DNA of 56,128 bases from UBA940 sp031548515. GTDB lineage: Bacteria; Bacteroidota; Bacteroidia; Bacteroidales; Rikenellaceae. The stretch spans positions 1 to 56,128 of the forward strand of contig JAVBRB010000045.1 in assembly GCA_031548515.1 (NCBI GenBank), given 5' to 3'. The notes beneath the pieces are model-generated. The model searched no databases and had not been told where the DNA came from. It worked only from the letters and a program-made list of their open reading frames with translations. Positions 9,151 through 17,250 of the stretch are shown in pieces. Both the position numbers and the translations under genes were made by a program. The first letter of the stretch is position 1, and every line of letters begins with the position of its first letter.

Positions 9151-9933
9151 TCAGAAACTGTATGAATAAAACACTCCCAGGATGTGGTAATATCCCTTTT
9201 CCGGGGTAATTGTCACATCGCCGGAATTTTTCCCGATGTGTATATCCCTGTTGTAGACGTAGTCGAAGCGGTAGTAGAATTCAAACGAACTTTGCCTGTT
9301 CAGTTTCCACTCGACCCCAAGCATCGAACGCACTTTGTCGATATAGTTACCGCCTGCCAATTCGGGAGCGTTGAGTGTGTTGGACAATTCCATCGACACA
9401 TACGGCCGCAAAGGAAGATGGTGTATTTTATACTCCGCCTTGATGCGGTGCCGCAGGACCATTTCGCATTTCGCTTTTTCACGAGTGTTCACCGAATCTG
9501 TCCTGAAAGTGAACTGGGGCCGTTCACGGAACGTGAAACTCCATTTTTCATTTCCGCTTTTGACGGTAAAAAGCAGGTCGGCGGTGGCCCTGTGGCGAAA
9601 GTCCCAATATTTTTCGTAGTTGGTGCTTTTCTTGCCCTCGTGGTCCGTTGCAATGAAAGTATATGCCGCACCTACACGAAACCAGTCGGTTATGCGGTAT
9701 TTCACACCCAAACCCGAATGTATCCTGTCAATGGAAGTAAGTGTGTTTTTCAGCCTCAGTTCTTCTTCCCAACCGATTGAAAGCCCTCTTACTATATCTT
9801 TCGAGATATCGAACCCTATGCGCGCCTGCAAATCGCTTTCCTTTGTAGCCGGTTCGTGCGTGACCTCCTGCGCCGACAGAGCGAAAGGCAGGAAAAACGC
9901 ACAAACCAGTATCAGTAATGATAATCTGCGCAT
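9151..9933 (-). CDS. DUF2490 outer-membrane beta-barrel protein
   Basis: The protein has 260 residues with a Sec signal peptide (LILVCAFFLPFALSAQ-E). The mature part is a run of alternating amphipathic strands ending in ILGVFYSYSF, with the C-terminal Phe typical of outer-membrane barrels. Motifs such as GLGVKYRITDWFRVGAAYTF and WDFRHRATADL match the DUF2490 family. It is the last gene of a four-gene operon, 3 bp after the DUF4956 gene. The function is unknown; its place beside a VTC-domain protein suggests a cell-envelope or polyphosphate-related role (inference). Confidence 0.82.
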   Translation of the reverse strand: MRRLSLLILVCAFFLPFALSAQEVTHEPATKESDLQARIGFDISKDIVRGLSIGWEEELRLKNTLTSIDRIHSGLGVKYRITDWFRVGAAYTFIATDHEGKKSTNYEKYWDFRHRATADLLFTVKSGNEKWSFTFRERPQFTFRTDSVNTREKAKCEMVLRHRIKAEYKIHHLPLRPYVSMELSNTLNAPELAGGNYIDKVRSMLGVEWKLNRQSSFEFYYRFDYVYNRDIHIGKNSGDVTITPEKGYYHILGVFYSYSF

Positions 9934-9936
9934 GGA

Positions 9937-10692
9937 TCACTTCATTTTCGAGATTGAGTCGACGGTATTTTCTTCCCCCTTGGCGAGAGTGTAATACACC
10001 TTGAGATTAGCCGTGTCGCGCAGGAAATTGATATCTCCTACTTCCACCTTGTCCACTTTCAGCCCGATGCGTTTTTCAAGGTCGGCGATCAGTTCGGTAC
10101 GCTTTTCGGGAGCGATCAGGTCTATTTTCTCGTAGACGATCAATTTGGTGGAGCGGTGCTTGAGTATCTTCCGGCTTTCAAGGATCCAGATAAGGAGTAT
10201 AAGCAGAGCGTTGGTTACGATCAGGTTCGTATAGCTGATGTTAAGTGACAAGCCGTTGATGACGGAAAGACCGATTATAACGAACAGATAGGTCATTTCG
10301 CGGATCGGTACCGTTTCGGTGCGGTAGCGTATCATCCCGAAAATGGCGAAAAGACCAAGGGTGAAGCCAATCTGAAGTTTGACGTTCTCCATCAGGAATA
10401 TGAGCAGAAACATCGTGGCGCTGAAGATCATGAAGGTAACATAGTAATCCCTGCGCTGGCTCTTTTTGTAATAGAAGAACTGCACGATGATCCAGGCGAT
10501 CAACATATTGAGCCCGAAACGGATAAGAAGATGCAGCAGGCTTTCGGCGTTGAACAGCTCGACTCCCAGGAAGTCGAGCGATACGGAGCCGGCCGGGTTG
10601 CCGAACTGCTCCGCAATGGAGGGATCGAAGTCAGGCATGGCCGTTTCGATCGTCGGATCGTATTCGAGTGAAGGGTCCATCAGAGGGTCCAT
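9937..10692 (-). CDS. DUF4956 membrane protein
   Basis: The protein has 251 residues. Four hydrophobic segments are seen at about 40-60, 70-87, 93-110 and 122-158, with the conserved GLFAIFGMIRYRTETVPIREM between them. The C-terminal ~80 residues are soluble (IVYEKIDLIAPEKRTELI...) and probably cytoplasmic. This is the DUF4956 family, which is very often encoded beside VTC-type polyphosphate polymerase domains in bacteria (established association). It follows the VTC gene by 13 bp and precedes the DUF2490 gene by 3 bp, so co-translation and a shared complex are plausible. It may be the membrane anchor or channel for the VTC enzyme (inference). Confidence 0.85.
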   Translation of the reverse strand: MDPLMDPSLEYDPTIETAMPDFDPSIAEQFGNPAGSVSLDFLGVELFNAESLLHLLIRFGLNMLIAWIIVQFFYYKKSQRRDYYVTFMIFSATMFLLIFLMENVKLQIGFTLGLFAIFGMIRYRTETVPIREMTYLFVIIGLSVINGLSLNISYTNLIVTNALLILLIWILESRKILKHRSTKLIVYEKIDLIAPEKRTELIADLEKRIGLKVDKVEVGDINFLRDTANLKVYYTLAKGEENTVDSISKMK

Positions 10693-10705
10693 AAGTGTAA
10701 TAAGT

Positions 10706-11482
10706 TTATTGTATCATTAATTTTTTGATGTAGCTGATCTTTTCCTTGAAGCGATTGCTCTTGACCCCGTGATTCGTAAGTACAGTTCCAACACAGTATT
10801 TACTTACTTTCTGGCGGGGTACGCGCAGTTGCAGCAGGATGTCTTTCATTTCCGAATGGCAAAGCCCGTCCTGCTTGAGTTCTATAATGGCGACCCCCGG
10901 CAGGGCTGATTTCTCGCCCGTCCGCAGGTTCTCGAAAGCAAGGTCCATGTCTATAGTCAGGCGCTCGGTTTTACCTTTGTTCACGAGCGTTATGCGGTTG
11001 AAGCTGGTGCGTACGTGGGGCGCCAGTTTCGTCAGGGGAAATTTGCTTTCGTTGTAGATAAAATCCACAGCCGCGGGATTGCCTTTGAAGTCGCGGAAAT
11101 CCACGAGTCCGATGGATGTCCTCACTTTCTTGGTTCGGCCCCGGTTGTTTTTATTCTTTATCTCGAGGAATGCGATACCGGAGTCCACATATGTACGGGT
11201 GCGTATTTTCTGCCGCTGCAATTTTTTATTATGATGCAGTACATACATATCAAGGTCGTCGGTGTCGTAGTATATCGTATCGTAGCTGCCGATACGCTTG
11301 CCTTCGACCTCCTGAACACGGTAGTCTTCCTTTGCCATTTCCAGGATATGCACAAGATCCGATTCCGTAGCGAGATACTTCGTGTCGATACGGTTCATCA
11401 GTTTTATGCCTTTCATTTCTGAAAGGTTGATAGGCGGCATTGCGTCAATAAGGGCAAGGATATTTTCCCTTGTCGGTTTCAT
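10706..11482 (-). CDS. VTC-domain polyphosphate polymerase-like protein
   Basis: The protein has 258 residues from the ATG at 11482. The open frame runs to 11566 but would then overlap the upstream gene, and the family begins near MKPTREN. It shows the tunnel-fold hallmarks of the VTC/CYTH-like superfamily: MNRIDTKYLA near residue 30, RQKIRTRTYVDSG (basic RxR on neighbouring strands), LEIKNKNNRGRTKKVR (ExK plus basic patch), and IELKQDG near the C-terminus. Yeast Vtc4 uses this fold to make polyphosphate from ATP. No membrane segment is present, so the neighbouring DUF4956 protein may hold it at the membrane. The activity is inferred from family membership. Confidence 0.83.
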   Translation of the reverse strand: MKPTRENILALIDAMPPINLSEMKGIKLMNRIDTKYLATESDLVHILEMAKEDYRVQEVEGKRIGSYDTIYYDTDDLDMYVLHHNKKLQRQKIRTRTYVDSGIAFLEIKNKNNRGRTKKVRTSIGLVDFRDFKGNPAAVDFIYNESKFPLTKLAPHVRTSFNRITLVNKGKTERLTIDMDLAFENLRTGEKSALPGVAIIELKQDGLCHSEMKDILLQLRVPRQKVSKYCVGTVLTNHGVKSNRFKEKISYIKKLMIQ

Positions 11483-11540
11483 TTGTCGGGATATCAGTAT
11501 CGAAGCCCGCCTCTGGATAATCGTCGGCGGCAAGTCATTT

Positions 11541-11981
11541 TTATTCGTTAGCGCCTTCGGGGGCATCTTCGAAGATGTATTCGAAATTTTTGATTACGTG
11601 CAGTTTTCCGTTCGGCAGGTAGTTATATTGTATCTTCTTCGTGCCGTCGTCGTTGTATTCATACTTGCGGATACGTTTGGGTTTGTTCTTGTCGTCGTAT
11701 TCGACTTCCTGTTTGATTTTTCCGCCTGGATAATACTCATAGGTACTGCGCGATTTCTGGCCATATGTAGCATACTCGACCTCTTCGATTTTGCGTCCCT
11801 GGTCGTCATATATGGTCATGCGGTCGAGTCTGCGTGTTTTTGTTGCAGGGTCTGTGTTCCACTCCTTAACGACAAGATTTTTCCGGCGCTCGCGTTTAGT
11901 CATGGTTTCGGGACTAAGTTGGGCGGACACTGTCGCAGCTCCGAGAAGGCATGCCAATAGCAGAGAAAATTTGATTTTCAT
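11541..11981 (-). CDS. Secreted repeat-containing protein of the VTC operon
   Basis: The protein has 146 residues from ATG 11981 (a second ATG at 11996 lies too close to the predicted promoter). A signal peptide, FSLLLACLLGAATVSAQ, is followed by short repeats of the type YDDQGRKIEEVEYA, YYPGGKIKQEVEYD, YNDDGTKKIQYNYL and PNGKLHVIKNFEY. This is the MORN/YwqK-like antiparallel beta pattern of secreted Bacteroidales proteins. It is first in the operon with VTC, DUF4956 and DUF2490; the gap to the VTC start is 58 bp. No enzymatic motif is visible; a binding or structural role is possible. Confidence 0.72.
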   Translation of the reverse strand: MKIKFSLLLACLLGAATVSAQLSPETMTKRERRKNLVVKEWNTDPATKTRRLDRMTIYDDQGRKIEEVEYATYGQKSRSTYEYYPGGKIKQEVEYDDKNKPKRIRKYEYNDDGTKKIQYNYLPNGKLHVIKNFEYIFEDAPEGANE

Positions 11982-12010
11982 ATTAAACAGTTTCAAAATA
12001 AGTTAGCCTA

Positions 12011-12018
12011 CAAAAATA
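12011..12018 (-). promoter_or_regulatory. Predicted -7 box of the VTC operon
   Basis: TATTTTTG on the minus strand, about 30 bp before the ATG at 11981. No clear -33 box is seen. It argues for the 11981 start over 11996. Confidence 0.45.
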
Positions 12019-12063
12019 GGCAAATTATTGTATAAACATCGTCTTTTCCACGGAATCGGCTTA

Positions 12064-12117
12064 AAAATAAAAAGAGAGGGCGGTAACAGGCACTGTTTCA
12101 TACCTGTCGCCGCCCTG
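12064..12117 (-). terminator. Terminator after htpG
   Basis: On the minus strand, GGGCGG-CG-ACAGG pairs with CCTGT-TA-CCGCCC (one internal mismatch pair) and is followed by TCTCTTTTTATTTTT. It lies 30 bp past the htpG stop. Confidence 0.75.
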
Positions 12118-12146
12118 TTGAATGGCTTTTTTACGTAAGAACCGCC

Positions 12147-14207
12147 TTACTTGCCGATCAAATCGACGCTGCGCCGGATAAATCGCGTCAGATTTTCGCC
12201 TTTGAGCATCCCGTTCGACAATAGGGCGAGGTCTATAAGCTGGCTCACGAGATTGTTGTGCGATCCGATCTCTTTCAGTCTCCCGGCACGTTCGGCTGTC
12301 AGTTTTTCCACTTTCAAAGGCAGTTCTTCCCGCATATTTCTTTCTTCGGGAGACAGGTCTTCGTCTTTTTTACCTTTGACAAGCTCTTCGAAATTCCTGA
12401 GTTCCGCTGCTGCTGCATCAATCTTTTTATTGGTCGATGTAAGTTTCGAACCATACTCTTCGCGCACCTGCTCCAGAATGCCTGTGACCAGCGGATGATT
12501 GCCGTTCACGGCGATAGTGAACGCATCGGGCATCTGGCCGTAGAACTGGCTCATTCCTCCCCCGCCCATCGAGGCCATTTCTTTCATACGGCGCGTGTAT
12601 TCGTTTTGCAGGATCATCACCGGCGGCTCCGATTCGCCCATGGCTTCAAATTCGATAATATAGTGTATCTTCGGATCCTGCGGCAGTTGGCTTTCGAATA
12701 CGGGAGCAAGCAGGACCTGCTCGTCTGCCGTCAGTTTCATCTCCGCCGGATCTTCTTTCTGGATCAGTTTCTCGACGATATCCGAATCGACTCGTACAAA
12801 ACGGCTGTCGCGGTTCTTGCTCTCGAACCAGTTTATGTAATGGTTATCAAGCGGCCCGTTCATCATCAGTACATTATATCCTTTGGACTGTGCCGTCTGC
12901 ACGAAGCTGTGCGTACGGTCTGGATCGTCTGTATAGAGATAGATAATCGTGCCGTTCCTGTCCGTCTGGTGTTCCTTCACCACTGCATCATATTCTTCAG
13001 GAGTGTAATATTTCCCTTCTGTATCCTTGAACAGCATGAATCCACCGGCTTTTTCGGCGAATTTTTCGTCGGTGATGATACCGTACTGGATGAACACCTT
13101 CAGGTCGTCCCACTTGTTTTCGTAGTCTTCCCGCATGGTGTTGAATAGTTCCTGCAGGCGGTCGGCTACCTTGCGTGTGATGTAGCCCGATATCTTGCGC
13201 ACGTTGGGATCGCCCTGCAGGTAGCTGCGCGACACGTTCAGCGGAATGTCCGGCGAATCTATCACGCCGTGCAACAGCGTCAGGAACTCCGGTACGATGC
13301 CTTCTACGGAATCCGTCACATAGACCTGGTTGCTGTAGAGCTGTATCTTGTTCTTCTGAATCTCGAAATTATTGCGGATCTTCGGAAAATAGAGGATACC
13401 TGTCAGGCTGAACGGATAGTCGATATTCAGGTGGATATAGAACAGCGGGTCTTCGGCCAGCGGATAAAGCACACGGTAGAAATCCTTATACTGCTCGGCC
13501 GTCAGGTCTGCCGGCTTTCGCGTCCACAGCGGCTCGGTATCATTTATGATGTTGTCCTTGTCAGTATCGACATATTTGCCGTCCTTCCACTCCTTGACCT
13601 TGCCGAAAGCGATCGGCACGGGCAGGAATCGGCAGTATTTTTTGAGCAGGTCGCCCACCCTGCCCTCTTCCGTAAACTCGACATGGTCGTCTGAAAGGTA
13701 CAGGATTATGTCTGTTCCGCGTGTGCGTTTCGTCGATTCTTCGGTCAGGGTGAATTCCGGCGAACCGTCGCAGGTCCACAGTACGGTCGGGGCGTCCTCG
13801 CGCCACGACTGGGTGCGCACCTCCACCTTGTCGGCAACTATGAACGCCGAGTAGAAACCCAGCCCGAAGTGGCCTATAACAGACTGGTTCTGGTATTTTT
13901 CAAGGAATTCGCCCGCACTCGAAAATGCGATCTGGTTCAGGTATTTGTCGACTTCTTCGGCCGTCATGCCGATCCCGGAATCCGACACGGTCAGTGTCTT
14001 TGCCGCCGGGTCGATCGAAATGCGTATGGCCGTGTCGCCCACATCTCCCTTGAACTCGCCTGCAGATGCCAGTGTCTTCAGTTTCTGTGTGGCGTCCACT
14101 GCGTTTGAAACGAGTTCGCGCAGGAATATTTCATAGTCCGAGTAGAGGAATTTTTTAATGATCGGGAAGATATTCTCCGATGTCACTCCAATTTTTCCGC
14201 TTTTCAT
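12147..14207 (-). CDS. htpG: Molecular chaperone HtpG (Hsp90)
   Basis: The protein has 686 residues from the ATG at 14207 (the open frame runs to 14333, but homology starts at MKSGKIGVTSENIFPIIKK). The N-terminal GHKL ATPase motifs are intact: FLRELVSNAVDA (the E and N that bind Mg-ATP), DSGIGMT and IGHFGLGFYSAF. The middle domain contains the catalytic-arginine region RSYLQGDPNVRKISGYI. The C-terminal dimerisation domain is rich in charged helices and ends LTRFIRRSVDLIGK. Bacterial Hsp90 is a homodimeric cytoplasmic chaperone. The gene has its own terminator; no heat-shock element could be recognised upstream. Confidence 0.97.
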   Translation of the reverse strand: MKSGKIGVTSENIFPIIKKFLYSDYEIFLRELVSNAVDATQKLKTLASAGEFKGDVGDTAIRISIDPAAKTLTVSDSGIGMTAEEVDKYLNQIAFSSAGEFLEKYQNQSVIGHFGLGFYSAFIVADKVEVRTQSWREDAPTVLWTCDGSPEFTLTEESTKRTRGTDIILYLSDDHVEFTEEGRVGDLLKKYCRFLPVPIAFGKVKEWKDGKYVDTDKDNIINDTEPLWTRKPADLTAEQYKDFYRVLYPLAEDPLFYIHLNIDYPFSLTGILYFPKIRNNFEIQKNKIQLYSNQVYVTDSVEGIVPEFLTLLHGVIDSPDIPLNVSRSYLQGDPNVRKISGYITRKVADRLQELFNTMREDYENKWDDLKVFIQYGIITDEKFAEKAGGFMLFKDTEGKYYTPEEYDAVVKEHQTDRNGTIIYLYTDDPDRTHSFVQTAQSKGYNVLMMNGPLDNHYINWFESKNRDSRFVRVDSDIVEKLIQKEDPAEMKLTADEQVLLAPVFESQLPQDPKIHYIIEFEAMGESEPPVMILQNEYTRRMKEMASMGGGGMSQFYGQMPDAFTIAVNGNHPLVTGILEQVREEYGSKLTSTNKKIDAAAAELRNFEELVKGKKDEDLSPEERNMREELPLKVEKLTAERAGRLKEIGSHNNLVSQLIDLALLSNGMLKGENLTRFIRRSVDLIGK

Positions 14208-14382
14208 GTGTATGTATGTTTTTTTAAGGTTTTTCTTCCGGTAAAAAAATGAACAAACTCCGTACCAAGTCATCCCGACTGTCAATCTGACATTGCCGGA
14301 TGACAAAAGGTCGTGGAATGCCGCTGCTGGCATTCCTCTATGGAAGGGTGATCGTCAAGACGGGATGGTTGTTACGGTAAAA

Positions 14383-14414
14383 AAAACTCCGCCCGTAAGG
14401 GAAGAGTTTTTAAG
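14383..14414 (-). terminator. Terminator after the thioesterase gene
   Basis: The imperfect hairpin AAAACTCTTCCC-TTAC-GGGCGGAGTTTT (minus strand, two mismatches) is followed by a T run. It lies between the thioesterase stop at 14432 and htpG. The rest of 14208-14431 shows no gene. Confidence 0.6.
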
Positions 14415-14431
14415 GCATATGGACCGTGATT

Positions 14432-14869
14432 TTACTGCATCGTAATCTCTCCGCCGGTCCTGCCGCCTTCCGCGAGCTTATCCACAAACCATTGCGGACA
14501 GCGTTTCGGACGGCGCGTTTCCTTGTCAACACATGCCAGAAGCACATATCCGGTGTGTATTAATTCGCTTTTGGCATTGAATATCTCGATGTCGAAAGTC
14601 ACTTTGACGGTTGGTGTTTCGGGAATGGATACTCTGACAGTCAGTATCTCATCATAATAGGCCGGCGCGACATAATGCATATGTACGTCCCTTACGACCA
14701 ACAGCGCCCCCCTGTCTTCCATCTCCTTGTAGCTCGTTCCGATACTGCGCATCAGTTCGGTGCGGGCAACCTCGAAATAAAAAACATAATTCGAGTGATG
14801 GACAATGCCCATCTGGTCGGTTTCGTTGTACCGCACCCTTATCGGAACGTCTCTGGTTATTATGGCCAT
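14432..14869 (-). CDS. Acyl-CoA thioesterase, hotdog fold (YbgC/4HBT family)
   Basis: The protein has 145 residues from the ATG at 14869. The open frame continues to 15022 but would overlap guaB by 150 bp. The hotdog-fold signature RYNETDQMGIVHHSNYVFYFEVARTEL contains the catalytic Asp of the 4-hydroxybenzoyl-CoA thioesterase family (DxMGIVHHxxY). The start lies 4 bp after the guaB stop, so it is translated from the same message. The substrate is unknown; family members hydrolyse short or medium acyl-CoAs, and some act with the Tol-Pal system in proteobacteria. Confidence 0.88.
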   Translation of the reverse strand: MAIITRDVPIRVRYNETDQMGIVHHSNYVFYFEVARTELMRSIGTSYKEMEDRGALLVVRDVHMHYVAPAYYDEILTVRVSIPETPTVKVTFDIEIFNAKSELIHTGYVLLACVDKETRRPKRCPQWFVDKLAEGGRTGGEITMQ

Positions 14870-14873
14870 AATC

Positions 14874-16346
14874 TTAATCGCCGCGCGAATAATTGGGAGC
14901 CTCCTGCGTGATCGCGACATCGTGCGGATGGCTTTCCACAACACCCGAATTGGTAATGCGTATGAATTTGGCCTCTTTGAGCGCTTCGATATTTTTTGCA
15001 CCGACGTATCCCATTCCGGCACGCAGTCCGCCTATGAGCTGGTAGATAACCTCAGCCAGGGTGCCCTTGAAAGGAACGCGCGCCGCGATCCCCTCCGGAA
15101 CCAGTTTCTTGACATCCTCTTCGCCGCTCTGGAAATAGCGGTCTTTAGACCCCTTCTGCATGGCTTCGAGCGAACCCATACCGCGGTATGATTTGAATTT
15201 GCGGCCATTGTATATAATGGTTTCACCGGGCGATTCTTCCGTACCTGCGAACATCGAACCCGCCATGACACAGTCTGCACCGGCGGCAATGGCCTTGACA
15301 ACATCGCCCGAATAGCGCAGTCCGCCGTCGGCGATAACAGCCGCTCCGCTGCCTTTCGCGGCGTGCGCAACGTCGTAGATCGCTGTTAGTTGCGGGACCC
15401 CGATACCGGCTATCACCCGCGTAGTGCATATGGAACCAGGCCCAATACCTACTTTGAGGCCGTCTGCCCCTGCTTTTATGAGGTATCTGGCAGCATCAGC
15501 GGTCGCTATATTGCCGACAATCACATCCAACTGGGGATAAGCCTTTTTTACCGTTTTCAGCGTGTCGACCACGTTTATCGAATGTCCATGCGCGGTATCG
15601 ATCACGATGACGTCGGCGTGCGCTTCATACAGGGCGTTGACCCGCTCCATCGTATCCGCGGTCACTCCCACCCCTGCGGCGACGCGCAGACGGCCTTTCG
15701 TATCTTTCGAAGCGTTGGGGTTGTCTTTAAGTTTAGTAATATCGCGATATGTCAGCAGTCCAACCAGCCTGCCCTTGCCGTCGATCACCGGAAGTTTCTC
15801 TATCTTGTTCTGCAGCAATATCTCGGCGGCTTTCTGCAGGTCCGGATCCTGCGTGGTAATAAGCCTGTCGGCCGTCATGACCTGTTCTATGCGGCGGTCC
15901 ATGTCCTTCTGGAAACGCAGGTCGCGATTTGTCACGATGCCTATGAGTATGTTATTGGCGTCGACGACCGGAATCCCGCCTATGCGGTGTTCTTTCATCA
16001 ACCCCAGCGCGTCGCCCACCGTCTGGTCCTTAGAAATGGTAATGGGATCGTATATCATTCCGTTCTCGGCACGTTTCACCTTGCGCACCTGTGCGGCCTG
16101 CTCGTCTATGGGCATGTTTTTGTGAATAACGCCGATACCGCCTTCCCTGGCGATGGCGATCGCCATCTGAGCCTCTGTCACAGTATCCATGGCGGCCGAA
16201 ACGATCGGCGTGTTGAGCGGTATGTTACGCGAAAAACGCGAGGATATGTCCACCAGGCGGGGCATCACTTCGGAATAGGCGGGCACCAGAAGGACATCGT
16301 CGAAAGTAAGCCCCTCAGTGACAATTTTTTCACCGGAAAATGACAT
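14874..16346 (-). CDS. guaB: Inosine-5'-monophosphate dehydrogenase
   Basis: The protein has 490 residues from the ATG at 16346. It has a TIM barrel split by two CBS domains (roughly residues 90-210: ITISKDQTVGDALGLMKEHRIGGIPVV and LITTQDPDLQKAAEILLQNKIEKLPVI). The catalytic loop GIGPGSICTTRVIAGIGVPQ holds the active Cys. The later motif GMGSLEAMQKGSKDRY is the IMP-binding flap region. It converts IMP to XMP with NAD+, the first step of GMP synthesis. It is cotranscribed with the downstream thioesterase. The promoter lies in the 136-bp gap to ribF and is overlapped by a strong palindrome. Confidence 0.97.
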   Translation of the reverse strand: MSFSGEKIVTEGLTFDDVLLVPAYSEVMPRLVDISSRFSRNIPLNTPIVSAAMDTVTEAQMAIAIAREGGIGVIHKNMPIDEQAAQVRKVKRAENGMIYDPITISKDQTVGDALGLMKEHRIGGIPVVDANNILIGIVTNRDLRFQKDMDRRIEQVMTADRLITTQDPDLQKAAEILLQNKIEKLPVIDGKGRLVGLLTYRDITKLKDNPNASKDTKGRLRVAAGVGVTADTMERVNALYEAHADVIVIDTAHGHSINVVDTLKTVKKAYPQLDVIVGNIATADAARYLIKAGADGLKVGIGPGSICTTRVIAGIGVPQLTAIYDVAHAAKGSGAAVIADGGLRYSGDVVKAIAAGADCVMAGSMFAGTEESPGETIIYNGRKFKSYRGMGSLEAMQKGSKDRYFQSGEEDVKKLVPEGIAARVPFKGTLAEVIYQLIGGLRAGMGYVGAKNIEALKEAKFIRITNSGVVESHPHDVAITQEAPNYSRGD

Positions 16347-16436
16347 AGATATTTTGTTTAGGAAGTTTCGATAAATCGCAAATTTTCTGCGCCCGGCACG
16401 GCCGATAGATCGCCTTTGCCACCGCTTATCGAAAAT

Positions 16437-16465
16437 TTCTGCAAAGATAAGCAATCTTTGCAGAA
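16437..16465. promoter_or_regulatory. 29-bp palindrome overlapping the guaB promoter
   Basis: The arms TTCTGCAAAGAT (16437-16448) and ATCTTTGCAGAA (16454-16465) are perfect 12-bp inverted repeats with a 5-bp spacer AAGCA. The left arm contains the guaB -7 box. It could be a repressor site. It could also be a weak terminator for ribF, whose stop is 17 bp away, but no long T run follows. Confidence 0.6.
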
Positions 16466-16474
16466 CTGAACAAA
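16442..16474 (-). promoter_or_regulatory. Predicted guaB promoter
   Basis: On the minus strand, TTTG (16471-16474), a 21 bp spacer and TATCTTTG (16442-16449) agree with the Bacteroidota consensus. The leader to ATG 16346 is about 90 nt. Confidence 0.65.
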
Positions 16475-16481
16475 CCGCGTC

Positions 16482-17237
16482 CTAAAAACTTATCAACAAT
16501 TCCGTCCCCGGTACGGGCGCAACGGCTGTTTCAAGAGTGACGCTGCCGTTTCCGCCAACCGTAAAAATGCCGTTGACACCATTCACGTCGACGAAATAAC
16601 GACCATGAGGCGGCAACAGCTTCAGCGGTTCTCCGGTCATCAGTTCGCCTTCTTCACCGACCGTCGCCATAATAGTATATGGATGCCCCATCATTTTGCC
16701 GGCCTGGCGCATATTTCCCTCGGAGATTGCCTTGCGTATGGTCGTAGAGCTGATTTTCATCTCGCCATAGCTGAGTTTAGGCGCTTCATATATATGGAAG
16801 CCGTATTTTGCCTCCATGCCTTGCAGAGTCGCGGCGCTTCCATTTTTATTATGGCCGAAATGGTGGTTGTATCCAACCACCAACTCTTTCGCGCCGAGCT
16901 TGCCTATGATGAAATCTCGGATAAAATCTTCGGGTGAGAGGCGGCTTACCGCATCGTCGAACGGCATAACGACAAGATTGTCTATGCCTTCTTTTTCCAA
17001 TAGCAATATTTTCTCATTAAGAGATGTAAGCAATTGCAACGCTTCGCCTGATTTAAGTACATTGCGCGGATGTTCGGCAAATGTAACTACTATCGTCTCA
17101 CCTTTTGATACGCAGGATTTTTCACGCATTATCTCAAGCAGAGATTTATGTCCACGGTGGACTCCGTCGAACGACCCTACCGTCACGACCGGATTCCGGA
17201 AAACCGGCAGCGAATTCATATCCGTAAATACCCTCAT
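16482..17237 (-). CDS. FAD synthetase-type RibF lacking the riboflavin kinase domain
   Basis: The protein has 251 residues, against about 305-320 for normal bifunctional RibF. The N-terminal FMN adenylyltransferase domain is intact: TVGSFDGVHRGHKSLL (nucleotide-binding GxFDGxHxGH), VVTFAEHPRNVL, VGYNHHFGHNKNG and the ISSTTIRKAISEGNM loop. After MGHPYTIM the expected riboflavin kinase motif (GRxLGFPTANL) and its ~120 residues are replaced by about 65 unrelated-looking residues. The frame is closed by guaB regulatory DNA, with no kinase remnant downstream. It may make FAD from FMN only, or be a diverged paralogue. It follows rex by 13 bp. Confidence 0.8.
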   Translation of the reverse strand: MRVFTDMNSLPVFRNPVVTVGSFDGVHRGHKSLLEIMREKSCVSKGETIVVTFAEHPRNVLKSGEALQLLTSLNEKILLLEKEGIDNLVVMPFDDAVSRLSPEDFIRDFIIGKLGAKELVVGYNHHFGHNKNGSAATLQGMEAKYGFHIYEAPKLSYGEMKISSTTIRKAISEGNMRQAGKMMGHPYTIMATVGEEGELMTGEPLKLLPPHGRYFVDVNGVNGIFTVGGNGSVTLETAVAPVPGTELLISF

Positions 17238-17250
17238 ACCATTTCCGGCA

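Noticed and set aside
14208..14382. Heat-shock element upstream of htpG
   Set aside because: No CIRCE-like inverted repeat or clear TAnnTTTG promoter box is visible.
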